A stretch of DNA of 64,000 nucleotides from an uncultured Anaerolineae bacterium (GTDB lineage: Bacteria; Chloroflexota; Anaerolineae; Aggregatilineales; Phototrophicaceae), in assembly GCA_934216615.1 (NCBI GenBank), contig CAKQCB010000008.1, positions 1-64,000 on the forward strand, written 5' to 3'. Below the pieces are notes generated by a model, which searched no databases, was not told where the DNA came from, and saw only the letters and a program-made list of their open reading frames with translations. Below are positions 16,734 through 26,181 of this stretch, one piece after another. The position numbers were made by a program, and so were the translations under genes. Positions within the stretch are counted from its first letter, which is position 1, and each line of letters opens with the position of its first letter.

Positions 16734-18989
16734 CTAGTCCATGATGACAAGTTTTGCAAATGCTGCAGATAACACTTTTAAGCCATAGTTTTCAAACCGC
16801 ACTTGAACTTCTTCATCCCCAGAAACCAAACGACTGTCTACAACCACCCCTTCACCAAACTTGCTGTGAAAGACGCGCATATCCTGTTTATATTTCTTTG
16901 TGGGGCCAGCAGGTGCGCCCGTCCGTCCAAAATTGGCTGAAGGATTATATGTAGCGCGGGGTGTGGCGGGCTTGGGTTTTTCCCATGTATATGAGCCGTT
17001 GCGATCCCACGAGACAGAACGTTGATAGGCTTCGCGGTCTTGCAGTTGACGCACTTGCAACGAAACGCCTTCCATCAAATCATTTGGGATATCGGCTAAA
17101 AAGCGGGATGCCATGCTCGGCGCGCTTTCCCCGAAAATCGTACGGCGGAACGCATAGCTGAGATACAGCTCATCTTCCGCGCGGGTGATGCCCACATATA
17201 ACAAACGGCGTTCTTCCGCCATCGATTCAGGAGAGTCATACGAGCGGGTATGAGGCAAGATGCCATCTTCAAGGCCGGGCAAAAATACAACGGGATACTC
17301 TAGCCCTTTTGCCGAGTGGAGCGTGAGTAACGTCACCGCGTCCGAATTACGATCTAGCGTATCGGTATCCGAAACCAACGCTAGGTCAGAGATGAAGTCG
17401 CTCAAACTCAAATCGTGATTCTCGGCCACACGTCCGCGTAGTTCGGCAATGTTCTCACGTCGCTCATTCAGCTGATCGGTGGTTTCGCTAATCTCATTTA
17501 AATAGAAAGTGTAGCTGGTTCGGGCGATGATCTCATCAAACAAATCGAGCAGGTTGCCTTGGCCTGCTATCTCGCGCAGGTCGATCATCATCCGCGCAAA
17601 CTCGACAAAACTTTTCGCCGCTTTGCCTGTGATCGGTACCACTTCGCCTTCAGCCAGCGCTTCTAAACCTTCTTCGACGGACTGGTTACGTTGATACAGC
17701 CAATTGCGGAATGTCTGTAACGATTTATCTCCAATGCCACGGCCGGGCACATTCACAATGCGCGTGAACGCAGTGTCATCATTGAAGTTGTTGACTAAGC
17801 GTAGATACGCCAGCAAATCACGAATTTCACGCCGTTTATAAAAGCCCACCCCGCCGATCAGTTTATAGGGGATGCCTTCTTTCACAAACGCATCCTCTAA
17901 TACGCGGGATTGCGCATTGGTGCGGTACATCACCGCAAAGTCGCTGAAGTGATACTGCTCTTTTTTCATGCGCTTGCGAATCATCTCAACGATGAAATCA
18001 CCTTCTTCGCGTTCGCTGTAGGCTTCATGCAGGGTGAGTTTGACCCCGCCGGAACGTTCGGTGAATAATGCTTTTGGCGTGCGATGCTGGTTTTTGTCGA
18101 TCACCGCGCGAGCGGCATCTAAGACCATCTGCGTACTGCGGTAATTTTGCTCTAATAAGATCACTTTTGCTTCGGGATAATCGCGACGGAACTGCATGAC
18201 ATTGCGATAATCTGCCCCGCGAAAGGCATAAATCCCCTGATCTTCGTCGCCTACCACAAAGACATTACGCTGAGGTTCGCCTAACATCTGCACCAATTGA
18301 TATTGGGCTTGGTTCGTGTCTTGGAATTCATCGACCAAGATATGACGGAAGCGTTCTTGGTATTGTTGACGGACGTTCTCGTTATTTTTGAGTAACAGCG
18401 CTGTTTGCATCAACAGGTCGTCAAAATCCATCGCGTTGCTTTCGACCAAGCGCTTTTGATACACCCCATAGGCACGGCGGGCAATCTCGCCAAAATAATC
18501 ATTGGCGACCAGCGTGCCGGGTTCGATCAACTCATTTTTTGCGGCGGAAATCGCGTTTAAGACACGTCCCGGGTTGAATTTTTTGACATCGATATTTAAG
18601 TCCACTAAGACGGCTTTCATCACCGAAAGCTGATCTTCCGTATCGTAGATGACAAAATCACGCGAATAGGGCAGCACGCCTAATCCTGCTTCGATGCGCA
18701 GAAGGCGCGCGCAAACCGAGTGAAACGTGCCGATCTGGAAACCATCCAAGCGACCGCCCAGAATCTTTTCAATGCGTGCGCGCATTTCGCCTGCGGCTTT
18801 GTTGGTGAAGGTCACGCTTAAAATATGATTCGCGTAAACATTCATTTCGCTAATCAAGTAGGCAACCCGATGGGTTAAGACGCGGGTTTTACCACTGCCC
18901 GGCCCCGCTAAAACCAAGACAGGGCCACTGCCCACCGTCACTGCTTCGCGTTGCTGCGGGTTTAACCCCTCTAATAAGTCCGCAGGCAT
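16734..18989 (-). CDS. pcrA: UvrD/PcrA-type superfamily 1 DNA helicase
   Basis: A 751-residue helicase using the ATG at 18989. Motifs in order: LNPQQREAV (Q motif), AGPGSGKT (Walker A, about 30-37), VTFTNKAAGEM (Ia), DEFQDTN (Walker B, about 220-226), GDEDQGIYAFRGAD (III), LEQNYRS (IV), TLHSAKGLEYPVVF (V) and EERRLLYVGITRA (VI). This is a 3'-5' helicase for excision repair and replication. A longer reading starts at 19001, but GGAG lies inside that extension, 6 bases before the 18989 ATG, so the shorter form is preferred. The tail ends in the Tudor-like YKQDMRVFHSKFGEGVV segment typical of PcrA/UvrD. Confidence 0.95.
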   Translation of the reverse strand: MPADLLEGLNPQQREAVTVGSGPVLVLAGPGSGKTRVLTHRVAYLISEMNVYANHILSVTFTNKAAGEMRARIEKILGGRLDGFQIGTFHSVCARLLRIEAGLGVLPYSRDFVIYDTEDQLSVMKAVLVDLNIDVKKFNPGRVLNAISAAKNELIEPGTLVANDYFGEIARRAYGVYQKRLVESNAMDFDDLLMQTALLLKNNENVRQQYQERFRHILVDEFQDTNQAQYQLVQMLGEPQRNVFVVGDEDQGIYAFRGADYRNVMQFRRDYPEAKVILLEQNYRSTQMVLDAARAVIDKNQHRTPKALFTERSGGVKLTLHEAYSEREEGDFIVEMIRKRMKKEQYHFSDFAVMYRTNAQSRVLEDAFVKEGIPYKLIGGVGFYKRREIRDLLAYLRLVNNFNDDTAFTRIVNVPGRGIGDKSLQTFRNWLYQRNQSVEEGLEALAEGEVVPITGKAAKSFVEFARMMIDLREIAGQGNLLDLFDEIIARTSYTFYLNEISETTDQLNERRENIAELRGRVAENHDLSLSDFISDLALVSDTDTLDRNSDAVTLLTLHSAKGLEYPVVFLPGLEDGILPHTRSYDSPESMAEERRLLYVGITRAEDELYLSYAFRRTIFGESAPSMASRFLADIPNDLMEGVSLQVRQLQDREAYQRSVSWDRNGSYTWEKPKPATPRATYNPSANFGRTGAPAGPTKKYKQDMRVFHSKFGEGVVVDSRLVSGDEEVQVRFENYGLKVLSAAFAKLVIMD

Positions 18990-19076
18990 AAAAAACTCCA
19001 TTTGCTGTGTTCTGTGTGTGCTGAATCATCGTATTCTAACACAGCGGGAGATCGAACTGGACAATTGTTCAAAAAG

Positions 19077-19321
19077 CACCTCACCTGCTTCGCTGACACT
19101 CAGCTGTCCTCTCCGTGGGGAGAGGACAAAGGACAAAATAAGACAAACCTGTAGGGGCAAGGCAATGCCTTGCTCACCCCATTTCTGAATCTGATACATT
19201 CGTTGATAACCAGAAACAAAATGGACAGGGCATGCCCTATCCCTACAAAATCCCTGATTTCTAACGTGATTCTTCCCGCCCTCTCCCCACGGAGAGGGCA
19301 CGACCCCGTCGGGGTGAGGTG
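19077..19321. repeat. Dispersed element, copy 1 (long form)
   Basis: About 245 bp bounded by CACCTCACC on the left and GGTGAGGTG on the right. It holds two CTCTCCCCACGGAGAG-type palindromes. Between them are a 7-8 bp hairpin around 19153-19175 (GGCAAGGC with GCCTTGC) and an AGGGCATGCCCT palindrome near 19228. The middle hairpin sequence differs from the other copies (AAGGCAATGCCTT instead of AAGTCATCGACTT). Lies between divergent pcrA and lutA-like genes. Confidence 0.85.
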
Positions 19322-19339
19322 CCTTACCCGTTTTAAATA

Positions 19340-19531
19340 CACCTCACCTGCTTCGCTATGCTCAGCCGTCCTCTCCGTAGGGAGAGGACAAATACACGAC
19401 CTAACTCAAGATAGGTTATATGTTGTGGGCAAGTCATCGACTTGCCCCTACAAAATCCTGATTTCTAACGTGATTCTTCCCGCCCTCTCCCCATGGAGAG
19501 GGCACGATAGCGCAGCTGTCGGGGTGAGGTG
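19340..19531. repeat. Dispersed element, copy 2 (long form)
   Basis: About 192 bp in the same orientation as copy 1, 18 bp after it. Same CACCTCACC/GGTGAGGTG ends and two internal palindromes, with the middle hairpin GGGCAAGTC-ATC-GACTTGCCC (about 19427-19447). Directly tandem with copy 1. Confidence 0.85.
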
Positions 19532-19718
19532 CACTTCAAAAATCACAACCGCCGTAGGGACTCTCGAGGTCATTCCGTCCCAGAGTTGTGTCTAAAGGCG
19601 AAAAAGCGCATAATCAACACATTCAATGCAGGTGACTTGTTGAAGAATGGGCGCTGAAGAACAGAGAAATCAGTATGAATCGGTTCGTTCAGGGCGTATA
19701 TTGCAAAGTGATGTTGGT

Positions 19719-20492
19719 ATGTCTGAAGATTTAAGACCCTCTCCCAAATACAAACCCGTGTCGCTGTTTGTGACGTGCATCGTAGATATGATGTTTCCTC
19801 AAACGGGGATTTCTGTCGTCGAGATTCTTGATCATTTGGGGATTGAGGTACGCTTTCCCCTCAACCAAACCTGCTGTGGGCAGATGGCCTTTAATTCCGG
19901 CTTTCAGGCGGACGCGCGCACCGTTGCCAAGCAATTCCTGACCGCATTTGCGGATGCCGAAGTGATCGTTTCGCCTTCCGGTAGCTGTACATCGATGATT
20001 CGCGAGTTCTATGTAGAGCTTTTTAAAGACGACCCCGAATGGTACGAAAGAGCCTTGTGGGCCGCGAACATCACATGGGAATTTACAGAATATTTGGTGG
20101 ATGGGCTAGGCATCACCGATATCGGCGCGCAGGTAGAAGAAACCAAAGTCGCGCTGCATCATGCCTGTCACGGATACCGCATGTTGAATTTGACTCATCA
20201 AGCCAGTGATTTACTGGAGGGAATTGAAGGCATCACCTTGACCGCGCTCAACGGCGCCGATCAATGCTGTGGATTTGGCGGTCTTTTCTCGGTCAAGATG
20301 CCAGAGATCAGCGGGGCGATGTTGCGCGATAAAGTCACCAACATCAACCAAGCGGACGCGGATGTGATTTGCACAGGCGACTGCTCTTGTATGATGCAGA
20401 TGAATGGCGGGTTGACGCGTAGCGAAAGCACCAAGCGGGTGATGCACGTGGCAGATTTACTCGCAAAGGGTTTGAAAAAGCAGGATGAATAA
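19719..20492 (+). CDS. LutA/GlpC-like cysteine-rich (Fe-S) oxidoreductase subunit
   Basis: A protein of about 257 residues with two CCG domains: SLFVTCIVD...NQTCCGQMAFNSGF and HHACHGYR...DQCCGFGGLFSVKMPE. This is the LutA (YvfV)/GlpC C-terminal family, whose members bind Fe-S or heterodisulfide-type centres and take part in lactate or glycolate oxidation. LutA partners LutB and LutC are not within the window. The start is uncertain: a frame open to 19647 gives a 281-residue form, but the extra 24 residues do not look family-like. Function beyond redox is inferred. Confidence 0.8.
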   Translation: MSEDLRPSPKYKPVSLFVTCIVDMMFPQTGISVVEILDHLGIEVRFPLNQTCCGQMAFNSGFQADARTVAKQFLTAFADAEVIVSPSGSCTSMIREFYVELFKDDPEWYERALWAANITWEFTEYLVDGLGITDIGAQVEETKVALHHACHGYRMLNLTHQASDLLEGIEGITLTALNGADQCCGFGGLFSVKMPEISGAMLRDKVTNINQADADVICTGDCSCMMQMNGGLTRSESTKRVMHVADLLAKGLKKQDE

Positions 20493-20574
20493 TGCCGTTT
20501 TACAAACCGTGAACGCGCACGTTTTCACGGATGCGGGTCATCATCAGCCATAGGTGTGATAGGGATTGGGTTCT

Positions 20575-22986
20575 ATGCAGTTTCGCTATCTTCTCATGAT
20601 CGGTCTGTTGTTCGGGTTGACCACATCGGGCATTTCTGCACAGGTTCCCCCTCCAACCGAACCTTTCCCTACATTTGAGCTGGTGCCTTTAGTGCCTGCG
20701 ACGGCCACCGCCCCGCCTACCGACGAAAGTAGTGATACAACAGAAGTTGAGCCATCACCCACTTTTTCTCTGCCGTTCACCTTAGAACCACTTCTGCCGA
20801 ATTTAACCCCATCCCCAACACAACAATCTGTGTTTCCCATCCAACCCGGCACAATCGAAGGCATCATCAACGAGAATGTTTTAAGCGCTCGTTACAGTTT
20901 CGAAGCGCCATCAGGGGCGAGTGTGACGATTCGCATGGAAACCACGAGTGGCAACCTTGACCCTGTGCTGACGTTGTTTGGGCCGGATGAAACGATGGTC
21001 GGGCGCAACGATGACCTTGAGCCGGGGAATCGTAATTCCCAAATTGCGCTGACGTTATCCCAAAGTGGGACGTATATCATCGAAGCGTCGCGCTTTGCGC
21101 AGGGGACAACTGCCGCTATCGGCACGTTCCGTTTATCCCTTCAAATCAGCGGGGTGCAAATTACGCCTACGGCGGATGACCCGCTGAGCCAGCCCCCGTT
21201 TGCGGTGAATTATCAGATCATCGATTATCAATCGGTGATCGCGAATCGTTTAGACATCAATCAGAACGACCAAACCACGCGCTATTATGCGATTCGGGGC
21301 ACACAAGGCGATTTGATTCGCGCCACATGGACGCGCACTTCCAACAATGTTGAAGGCAACCTGCGCATTTTTAACGCGGCATTGGTCGAGATTAGTCGGC
21401 AAACACAAACGCGCACCGGCGAAGCCATTGTCTATACCACAGCGCCGACCAACGGCTGGTATTTGATCGAAGTGAGCGCGTTAAGCGGGTCGGGCAATTT
21501 TGATTTATACGTGAGTCGTCTGGCCGCCGTCAATATGCCGATTGGGGCGAACCTCAATGGGTTATTTTTGCCGGAAACGCCCACGTCTTCCTATCTCATC
21601 AACGCGCGTATTGGCGACCAAATTACCGTCACGATGTTCAGCACCGAAACCGAAAGTGGCGTTCAGCCAGAGTTGGTCTTGCTCGACTTGAGCCTGCGCG
21701 AAATTATGCGCGCCAACGGTGAACGTTTCGCCACATTACGCACCACCATCCCCCGCAGTGGGCCGTATATTCTTCAAGCCAATAACCGCGTGGCGGGAAC
21801 GGGCGGGGGATATAACATCCGCTTGAACAGCGTCCCTGTTGAAGTGGAACAGCTCAACACGCGCGACGTGACCTATAACAATGAATACACGGGGACGTTG
21901 ACCGAGAACACATCTGGCGTATATTATCGTTTTTCGGGCAAAGTGAATGAGCTGGTCACGCTCCAGTTAAACGCGCTGGCGGACGACCTCAACCCGTATC
22001 TGATCTTGATGGACAGCGACTTGAACGAGCTTGCCAGCAACGATGATGTGGGCATGAGCCTCAATTCGCGCATCAGTCAATTTCGCCTGCCGAAAGATGG
22101 GGATTATTATGTGCTGGTCACGCGCTCAGGGTTGACCAATGGCACCACCACAGGGGATTATTTGCTGGCGGTCACGGCGGGTGAAATTGTCTTGACCGAT
22201 GGCGTGCTGACGGTGACGCTCAGTTGGTTGAGCAGTGCCGACCTCAATTTGTTCGTGCGTGACCCTGCGGGACAAATCCTCTCTTGGAGCAACCCTCAGC
22301 TTCCCGACACGGGCACCTTGCAAATTGACAGTAACACCCGCTGTCAAACCCCCAGCACACAGCCTTTGGAACACGCATTTTGGACGGATGCCAGCGCGTT
22401 AAGCGGGGACTATCAAATTTGGGTGTGGTATCAGCAGGTTTGTGATACGCCTGCGCCCGTTGATTTTGCCCTGCGTGCCATTCTCGACGGGCAGACGTTG
22501 ATCAACACAACCGCACAACTTTTACCGAATCAACGTTACGAATCCAGCGTGCGCATTGGAATTGAAGATGCGCGTCCGGTGGGGGTGATTTTAGAGTCGG
22601 GGATGATTCATGAGCCGAGCGAACAACAGCAAGCCAGCGAAGGCGGGGATATCCTCATCCGTTATGGCGAAACCCTCTATGGCGAAATTACACCTCAACG
22701 CTACGCCCAGTTTTATCAGTTTCAGGGGGTAGAAGGCGAGATGGTCACGCTCACGGTAGAGACGATCAGCGGGGACTTAGACCCCATCCTGATTTTGCGT
22801 GACGCCCAAGATAACAATTTGCCGAATGCGATCAACGACGATATCTCACCGGAAAACAGCGATTCACAATTGGAATATGTCTTGCCCTATACAGGACGAT
22901 ACATCATTGCGGTGACGCGCTACGGTGTGCGCGATGGCATCACGATAGGCGCGTATGAACTGCGCGTGACCCGCACCGCGTATTGA
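20575..22986 (+). CDS. Large secreted protein with repeated PPC (pre-peptidase C-terminal) domains
   Basis: An 803-residue exported protein (signal peptide about 1-22, ending SAQ), then a Thr/Pro/Ser linker and several PPC domains. The clearest are about 85-190 (SVTIRMETTSGNLDPVLTLF, GRNDD) and the last 110 residues (MVTLTVETISGDLDPILIL, NDDISPENSDSQLEY); others lie near 435-530. PPC domains are usually attached to exported proteases or bind carbohydrate or collagen; no protease domain is present here. A start ATG at 20575 has AGGGA 9 bases upstream, preferred over the in-frame TTG at 20566. Probably an adhesin-like surface protein. Confidence 0.75.
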   Translation: MQFRYLLMIGLLFGLTTSGISAQVPPPTEPFPTFELVPLVPATATAPPTDESSDTTEVEPSPTFSLPFTLEPLLPNLTPSPTQQSVFPIQPGTIEGIINENVLSARYSFEAPSGASVTIRMETTSGNLDPVLTLFGPDETMVGRNDDLEPGNRNSQIALTLSQSGTYIIEASRFAQGTTAAIGTFRLSLQISGVQITPTADDPLSQPPFAVNYQIIDYQSVIANRLDINQNDQTTRYYAIRGTQGDLIRATWTRTSNNVEGNLRIFNAALVEISRQTQTRTGEAIVYTTAPTNGWYLIEVSALSGSGNFDLYVSRLAAVNMPIGANLNGLFLPETPTSSYLINARIGDQITVTMFSTETESGVQPELVLLDLSLREIMRANGERFATLRTTIPRSGPYILQANNRVAGTGGGYNIRLNSVPVEVEQLNTRDVTYNNEYTGTLTENTSGVYYRFSGKVNELVTLQLNALADDLNPYLILMDSDLNELASNDDVGMSLNSRISQFRLPKDGDYYVLVTRSGLTNGTTTGDYLLAVTAGEIVLTDGVLTVTLSWLSSADLNLFVRDPAGQILSWSNPQLPDTGTLQIDSNTRCQTPSTQPLEHAFWTDASALSGDYQIWVWYQQVCDTPAPVDFALRAILDGQTLINTTAQLLPNQRYESSVRIGIEDARPVGVILESGMIHEPSEQQQASEGGDILIRYGETLYGEITPQRYAQFYQFQGVEGEMVTLTVETISGDLDPILILRDAQDNNLPNAINDDISPENSDSQLEYVLPYTGRYIIAVTRYGVRDGITIGAYELRVTRTAY

Positions 22987-23354
22987 AAAGATGATCAGAT
23001 TCTCCTCACTCAGCGCTGAGTGAGGGGGATAACTCTATTCTTAAATTACGATACGAACCCCCTACAAAATAATTTCGTTTATCCATTGACACCAACCCTG
23101 TGACAGAGAATGCAAATTCTTTGGCAGTCTTAAACAATGTGTTGCTGTTTAATGAATTTTAACCGCCAGTTAAGGTTCAAAAATTATCATATATGCACAT
23201 ATAAAACTTTGCTTTTTAGCTTATACTGTTTAATAAGCGGGTTTTAAAATTTATTGAACGTTTTTTTGAAAAAAAATATTGGTGATTTTTTATAAGAAAC
23301 GCAAATTTAGACTTCTTAACCCCTACTAATTCTTTTAGTTTGGAGCATGCACGA
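22987..23354. other. AT-rich gap with a 22-bp perfect palindrome
   Basis: After the PPC gene a perfect 22-bp palindrome occupies 23004-23025 (11 bp per arm, no loop). It is followed by a purine-rich, not T-rich, stretch, so it may be a dyad binding site rather than a terminator. The rest of the gap is very AT-rich, with a TATACT hexamer at 23222-23227 that could serve as a -10 for the next gene. No gene is seen. Confidence 0.5.
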
Positions 23355-23690
23355 ATGTTAATCAAAAGTTCTAATTTACATGTAGATTATCCCGACCTTC
23401 ACCGACACTGGTGCTCATTTTCAGAAGATTTTGCGGGTGGCGACGCGCTCTTAAGTGCGATGCGCGCAAACTGGATGGTGGTTGGTGATGTTTTTGAGGA
23501 AGATTTTTGGCACGCAGGCACACGGCTTGTGGTGGTGTTTCATTTCACCCTCGAGCGCGACCAAGACAAAATGGTCATGCCGGTGATGAGCAACCCTTAT
23601 GTTCGTCGCCTCATCCGCGATCTGAACATCAAGCCCCAACGCTACCAACCTGTAAAACCCGTCGAGGTACAGGCCGAAGCAGAGGCATAA
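23355..23690 (+). CDS. Conserved hypothetical protein
   Basis: A 111-residue protein starting at ATG 23355, with GGAG at 23342-23345 (9-base spacing). It has no signal peptide or membrane helix. Notable are WCSFSEDFAGGD, GDVFEEDFWHAG and a beta-rich TRLVVVFHFTLERD segment, ending in a charged tail. I do not recognise the family. It is followed by a strong bidirectional terminator. Confidence 0.55.
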   Translation: MLIKSSNLHVDYPDLHRHWCSFSEDFAGGDALLSAMRANWMVVGDVFEEDFWHAGTRLVVVFHFTLERDQDKMVMPVMSNPYVRRLIRDLNIKPQRYQPVKPVEVQAEAEA

Positions 23691-23701
23691 ATTGGATGCA
23701 A

Positions 23702-23735
23702 AAAATCAGGGATGTGTAGTCACATCCCTGATTTT
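23702..23735. terminator. Bidirectional intrinsic terminator
   Basis: A perfect 15-bp stem (23702-23716 with 23721-23735) with a TAGT loop and A/T ends on both sides. It lies between the converging hypothetical gene and the IMPase-family gene. Confidence 0.92.
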
Positions 23736-23747
23736 ATACAGTGACGG

Positions 23748-24551
23748 TTACTCTCTGACAGAGTTTAAAATCTGGAGGGTCGCTTTGTGGAGAAGCCCGT
23801 TGGTCGCCACGACTTCATTTCCTGTGTACAGTTTTTCTGTACTTCCTGAATAATCACTGGCAGTGCCCCCTGCTTCATACAGGATCGCTAAACCCGCACT
23901 GACATCCCACGAATTAATATAACGTTCCCAGTAGCCATCAAAGCGCCCTGCGGCGACATAACATAAATCAAGAGCGGCAGACCCCATACGTCGTAGGTCA
24001 CGCACGTGCATGAGCATCGCTTCCCATGCGCGCAGGTTATTATCTTCTGCGGTTTGACGTGCGTAAGCAAACCCGCTGGCAAAGACGGTACGGTTGAGGT
24101 TATCCGCTTTAGAAACCTGAATCGGTTGGCCGTTGAGGGTGGCCCCATGCCCTTTGGCAGCGCTGAATAGTTCACCTGTGATGGGGTTTAATACCGCCCC
24201 GACAACCGGAAGGCGCGTCGCTGTTTCTGCCAGCCCAATGCTGACCGAGAAAAAGGGGATGTTGTTGGCAAAGTTGGTCGTTCCGTCAATCGGGTCGATG
24301 AACCAGCAGTATTCAGAATTGGTGAGTTCACCGCCCCCTTCTTCACTCACAATCGCCACGGTCGGATATAAGCGATGGAGTTCGGCTAAAATGACCGCTT
24401 CGCTGGCTTTATCGCCTTCGGTAACCACATCAAAAATATTGGATTTGATCGTTTCTTCGTGCGGTTGATTAAAATGCTGACGAATCACCGCGCCGGCGGC
24501 TTGCGCAATATGTTCGGCATCTAGACGCATCGCTTGTAAATCATAAATCAC
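23748..24551 (-). CDS. Inositol monophosphatase family protein
   Basis: A 267-residue protein. Motifs: SEEGG with Glu70, DPIDGTTNFANN with Asp86, Asp89, Gly90 and Thr91 (metal and phosphate site), and SWDVSAG near the C-terminus. This is the lithium-sensitive phosphatase superfamily (SuhB/IMPase/HisN), acting on inositol-1-phosphate, histidinol phosphate or related substrates. Start is GTG with a distant GGGAG; an internal ATG at residue 8 is an alternative. The iolD gene elsewhere makes an inositol role attractive but not proven. Confidence 0.85.
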   Translation of the reverse strand: MIYDLQAMRLDAEHIAQAAGAVIRQHFNQPHEETIKSNIFDVVTEGDKASEAVILAELHRLYPTVAIVSEEGGGELTNSEYCWFIDPIDGTTNFANNIPFFSVSIGLAETATRLPVVGAVLNPITGELFSAAKGHGATLNGQPIQVSKADNLNRTVFASGFAYARQTAEDNNLRAWEAMLMHVRDLRRMGSAALDLCYVAAGRFDGYWERYINSWDVSAGLAILYEAGGTASDYSGSTEKLYTGNEVVATNGLLHKATLQILNSVRE

Positions 24552-24804
24552 GATTGGTTATACTCCCTAAAGATGCAATAAAAATTTGAAACTGATAGTA
24601 TATCTCTAATATAGCGAATCCATTCCAGTGAATAGGTTCTATACAGTCCCTCGTGTGCGATGACCCTGTTTGATGCTCCCGTAACACCCTGAAAACAAAC
24701 CACCATGGGCATCTTAAAGGCTCATACTCACCATATTCGCAGAGATAAAATTCGTTCTATACTTAAAATATTATTCGTCAATATTACAGGTGCTTACCGA
24801 CATT

Positions 24805-25965
24805 ATGCGCAACTACATTTCCAAAAGTGTTCAGAACATGCGTCCTTCCGGTATCCGAAAATATTTCGATATCGCCGCTACGATGACCGATGTCATCACG
24901 CTGGGGATTGGGGAACCCAACTTCACCACGCCTGACCGCATTTTGCAAAAAGGGATCGAGTCGCTGGTTCGTGGCGAAACCGCTTATACCTCTAATTCAG
25001 GGCTGATCGAACTTCGAAATGCAGTCAGTGAATACATCGAACGTCTCTATGGCGTACAGTACGACCCTCAAAAAGAGGTGCTCGTCACAGTGGGTGTGAG
25101 CGAAGGGTTATGGCTGGCGTTACGCGCCATCCTCGACCTTGGCGATGAAGTGTTGGTTGTCCAGCCCTGTTTTGTCGCCAATGCCGCCGCCGTCGAAATG
25201 GCGGGCGGTGTCCCCGTTCTGGTTGATGCTTGGGTTGAAAATGAATTCCAAGTGACTGGGGCGGCGCTTGAAGAAAAGATCACCCCACGCACCAAAGCGC
25301 TCTTGATCAACTATCCGAATAACCCAACGGGCGCGGTGTTAACCCGTCAGCACATGGAAGAAATCGCCCAAGTGGCGTTGAAACATGATTTGATCGTCCT
25401 CTCTGACGAAATCTATGAACGGCTGGTGTATGACGTGGAGCATACCTGTTTTGCCTCGCTGCCCGGCATGTTTGAACGCACCATCTTATTCAGTGGGATG
25501 AGTAAATCGTTTGCGATGACCGGCTGGCGCATTGGCTATGTCACCGCGCCCGCCCACTTCATGGAAGCCATGCGCAAACTGCATCAGTATTTGATTATGT
25601 CTGCGCCGACAACCGGGCAAGTCGCGGCGATTGAAGCGCTTCGTCATGGGGATGATGATGTGGAATTCATGCGTCAGGACTATGACAGCCGACGGAAGTT
25701 GATCGTCAGCGGGTTCAACAGCTTGGGGTTAGATTGTTTTGAACCGCGTGGCGCATTTTACGCCTTTCCCAGCATCGCCAAAACAGGCATGAACGATGAA
25801 CAGTTCTGCGATCAGCTTTTGGCTGAAGAACGGGTAGCCATGGTTCCGGGCAGTGCGTTTGGCGCGAGTGGCGCGGGGTTTGTCCGCGCCAGTTATACCG
25901 CCAGCACTCAGAACATTGAGAACGCGCTTGAACGCATCCAGCGGTTTATGAAAAATCACGGGTAG
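24805..25965 (+). CDS. Class I/II PLP-dependent aminotransferase (aspartate/aromatic type)
   Basis: A 386-residue fold-type I aminotransferase. PLP-binding lysine is Lys234 in SGMSKSFAMTGWRIGY. Other landmarks are GIGEPNFTTP (about 34-43), NYPNNPTGAV (about 169-178) and LSDEIYE (about 199-205). It moves an amino group between an amino acid and a 2-oxo acid in the cytoplasm. An in-frame GTG at 24790 adds five residues; the ATG at 24805 is preferred because MRNYIS matches the usual family start. The amino acid specificity is not readable. Confidence 0.88.
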   Translation: MRNYISKSVQNMRPSGIRKYFDIAATMTDVITLGIGEPNFTTPDRILQKGIESLVRGETAYTSNSGLIELRNAVSEYIERLYGVQYDPQKEVLVTVGVSEGLWLALRAILDLGDEVLVVQPCFVANAAAVEMAGGVPVLVDAWVENEFQVTGAALEEKITPRTKALLINYPNNPTGAVLTRQHMEEIAQVALKHDLIVLSDEIYERLVYDVEHTCFASLPGMFERTILFSGMSKSFAMTGWRIGYVTAPAHFMEAMRKLHQYLIMSAPTTGQVAAIEALRHGDDDVEFMRQDYDSRRKLIVSGFNSLGLDCFEPRGAFYAFPSIAKTGMNDEQFCDQLLAEERVAMVPGSAFGASGAGFVRASYTASTQNIENALERIQRFMKNHG

Positions 25966-26020
25966 GACGAGTCCTCGTCATACATTGACTTGACGCCGAT
26001 TCGATTTGTGTGGCAAACTG

Positions 26021-26113
26021 ATGTTTATGATTCACTTTACGCAGTTCACCCTTCTTTCACGAGCCATGATGGCATCCACTTTGGATGATCCTAGGGATAA
26101 CTGCGCCTTGTGA
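26021..26113 (+). CDS. Short upstream ORF in the ABC-F leader
   Basis: A 30-codon frame from ATG 26021 to TGA 26111-26113, with two nested in-frame ATG codons at about 26066 and 26069 that would give 15- or 14-residue peptides. No clear Shine-Dalgarno site precedes any of them. It overlaps an inverted repeat (26085-26091 with 26119-26125) that lies before a terminator hairpin. Ribosome-controlled ABC-F leaders have this layout, so it may be a regulatory peptide. It could equally be chance. Confidence 0.25.
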   Translation: MFMIHFTQFTLLSRAMMASTLDDPRDNCAL

Positions 26114-26150
26114 CCGGTGGATCATTCACAGTAATTTTGTAATGGATAAC

Positions 26151-26181
26151 GGCTCTGAGCGCATGGTTCAGAGTCGTTTTT
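26151..26181 (+). terminator. Intrinsic terminator or attenuator before ABC-F gene
   Basis: 8-bp stem (26151-26158 with 26168-26175, one G-U pair), 9-base loop, then T5 at 26177-26181. It is 185 bases past the aminotransferase stop and about 70 bases before the ABC-F start, so it may end the upstream transcript or attenuate the downstream gene. Confidence 0.7.

Noticed and set aside
19170..19595. 141-codon forward frame through the repeat block
   Set aside because: It spans two dispersed elements and their hairpins, and the translation looks like repeat-derived sequence rather than a protein.
19647..19718. Extended N-terminus of the LutA-like protein
   Set aside because: The 24 extra residues are not conserved in this family by memory, and the ATG at 19719 gives the expected N-terminus.
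26091..26101. CTAGGGATAAC in the ABC-F leader as a 23S rRNA fragment
   Set aside because: It matches a short conserved rRNA string by eye for about ten bases only; the surrounding sequence does not match, so chance is likely.
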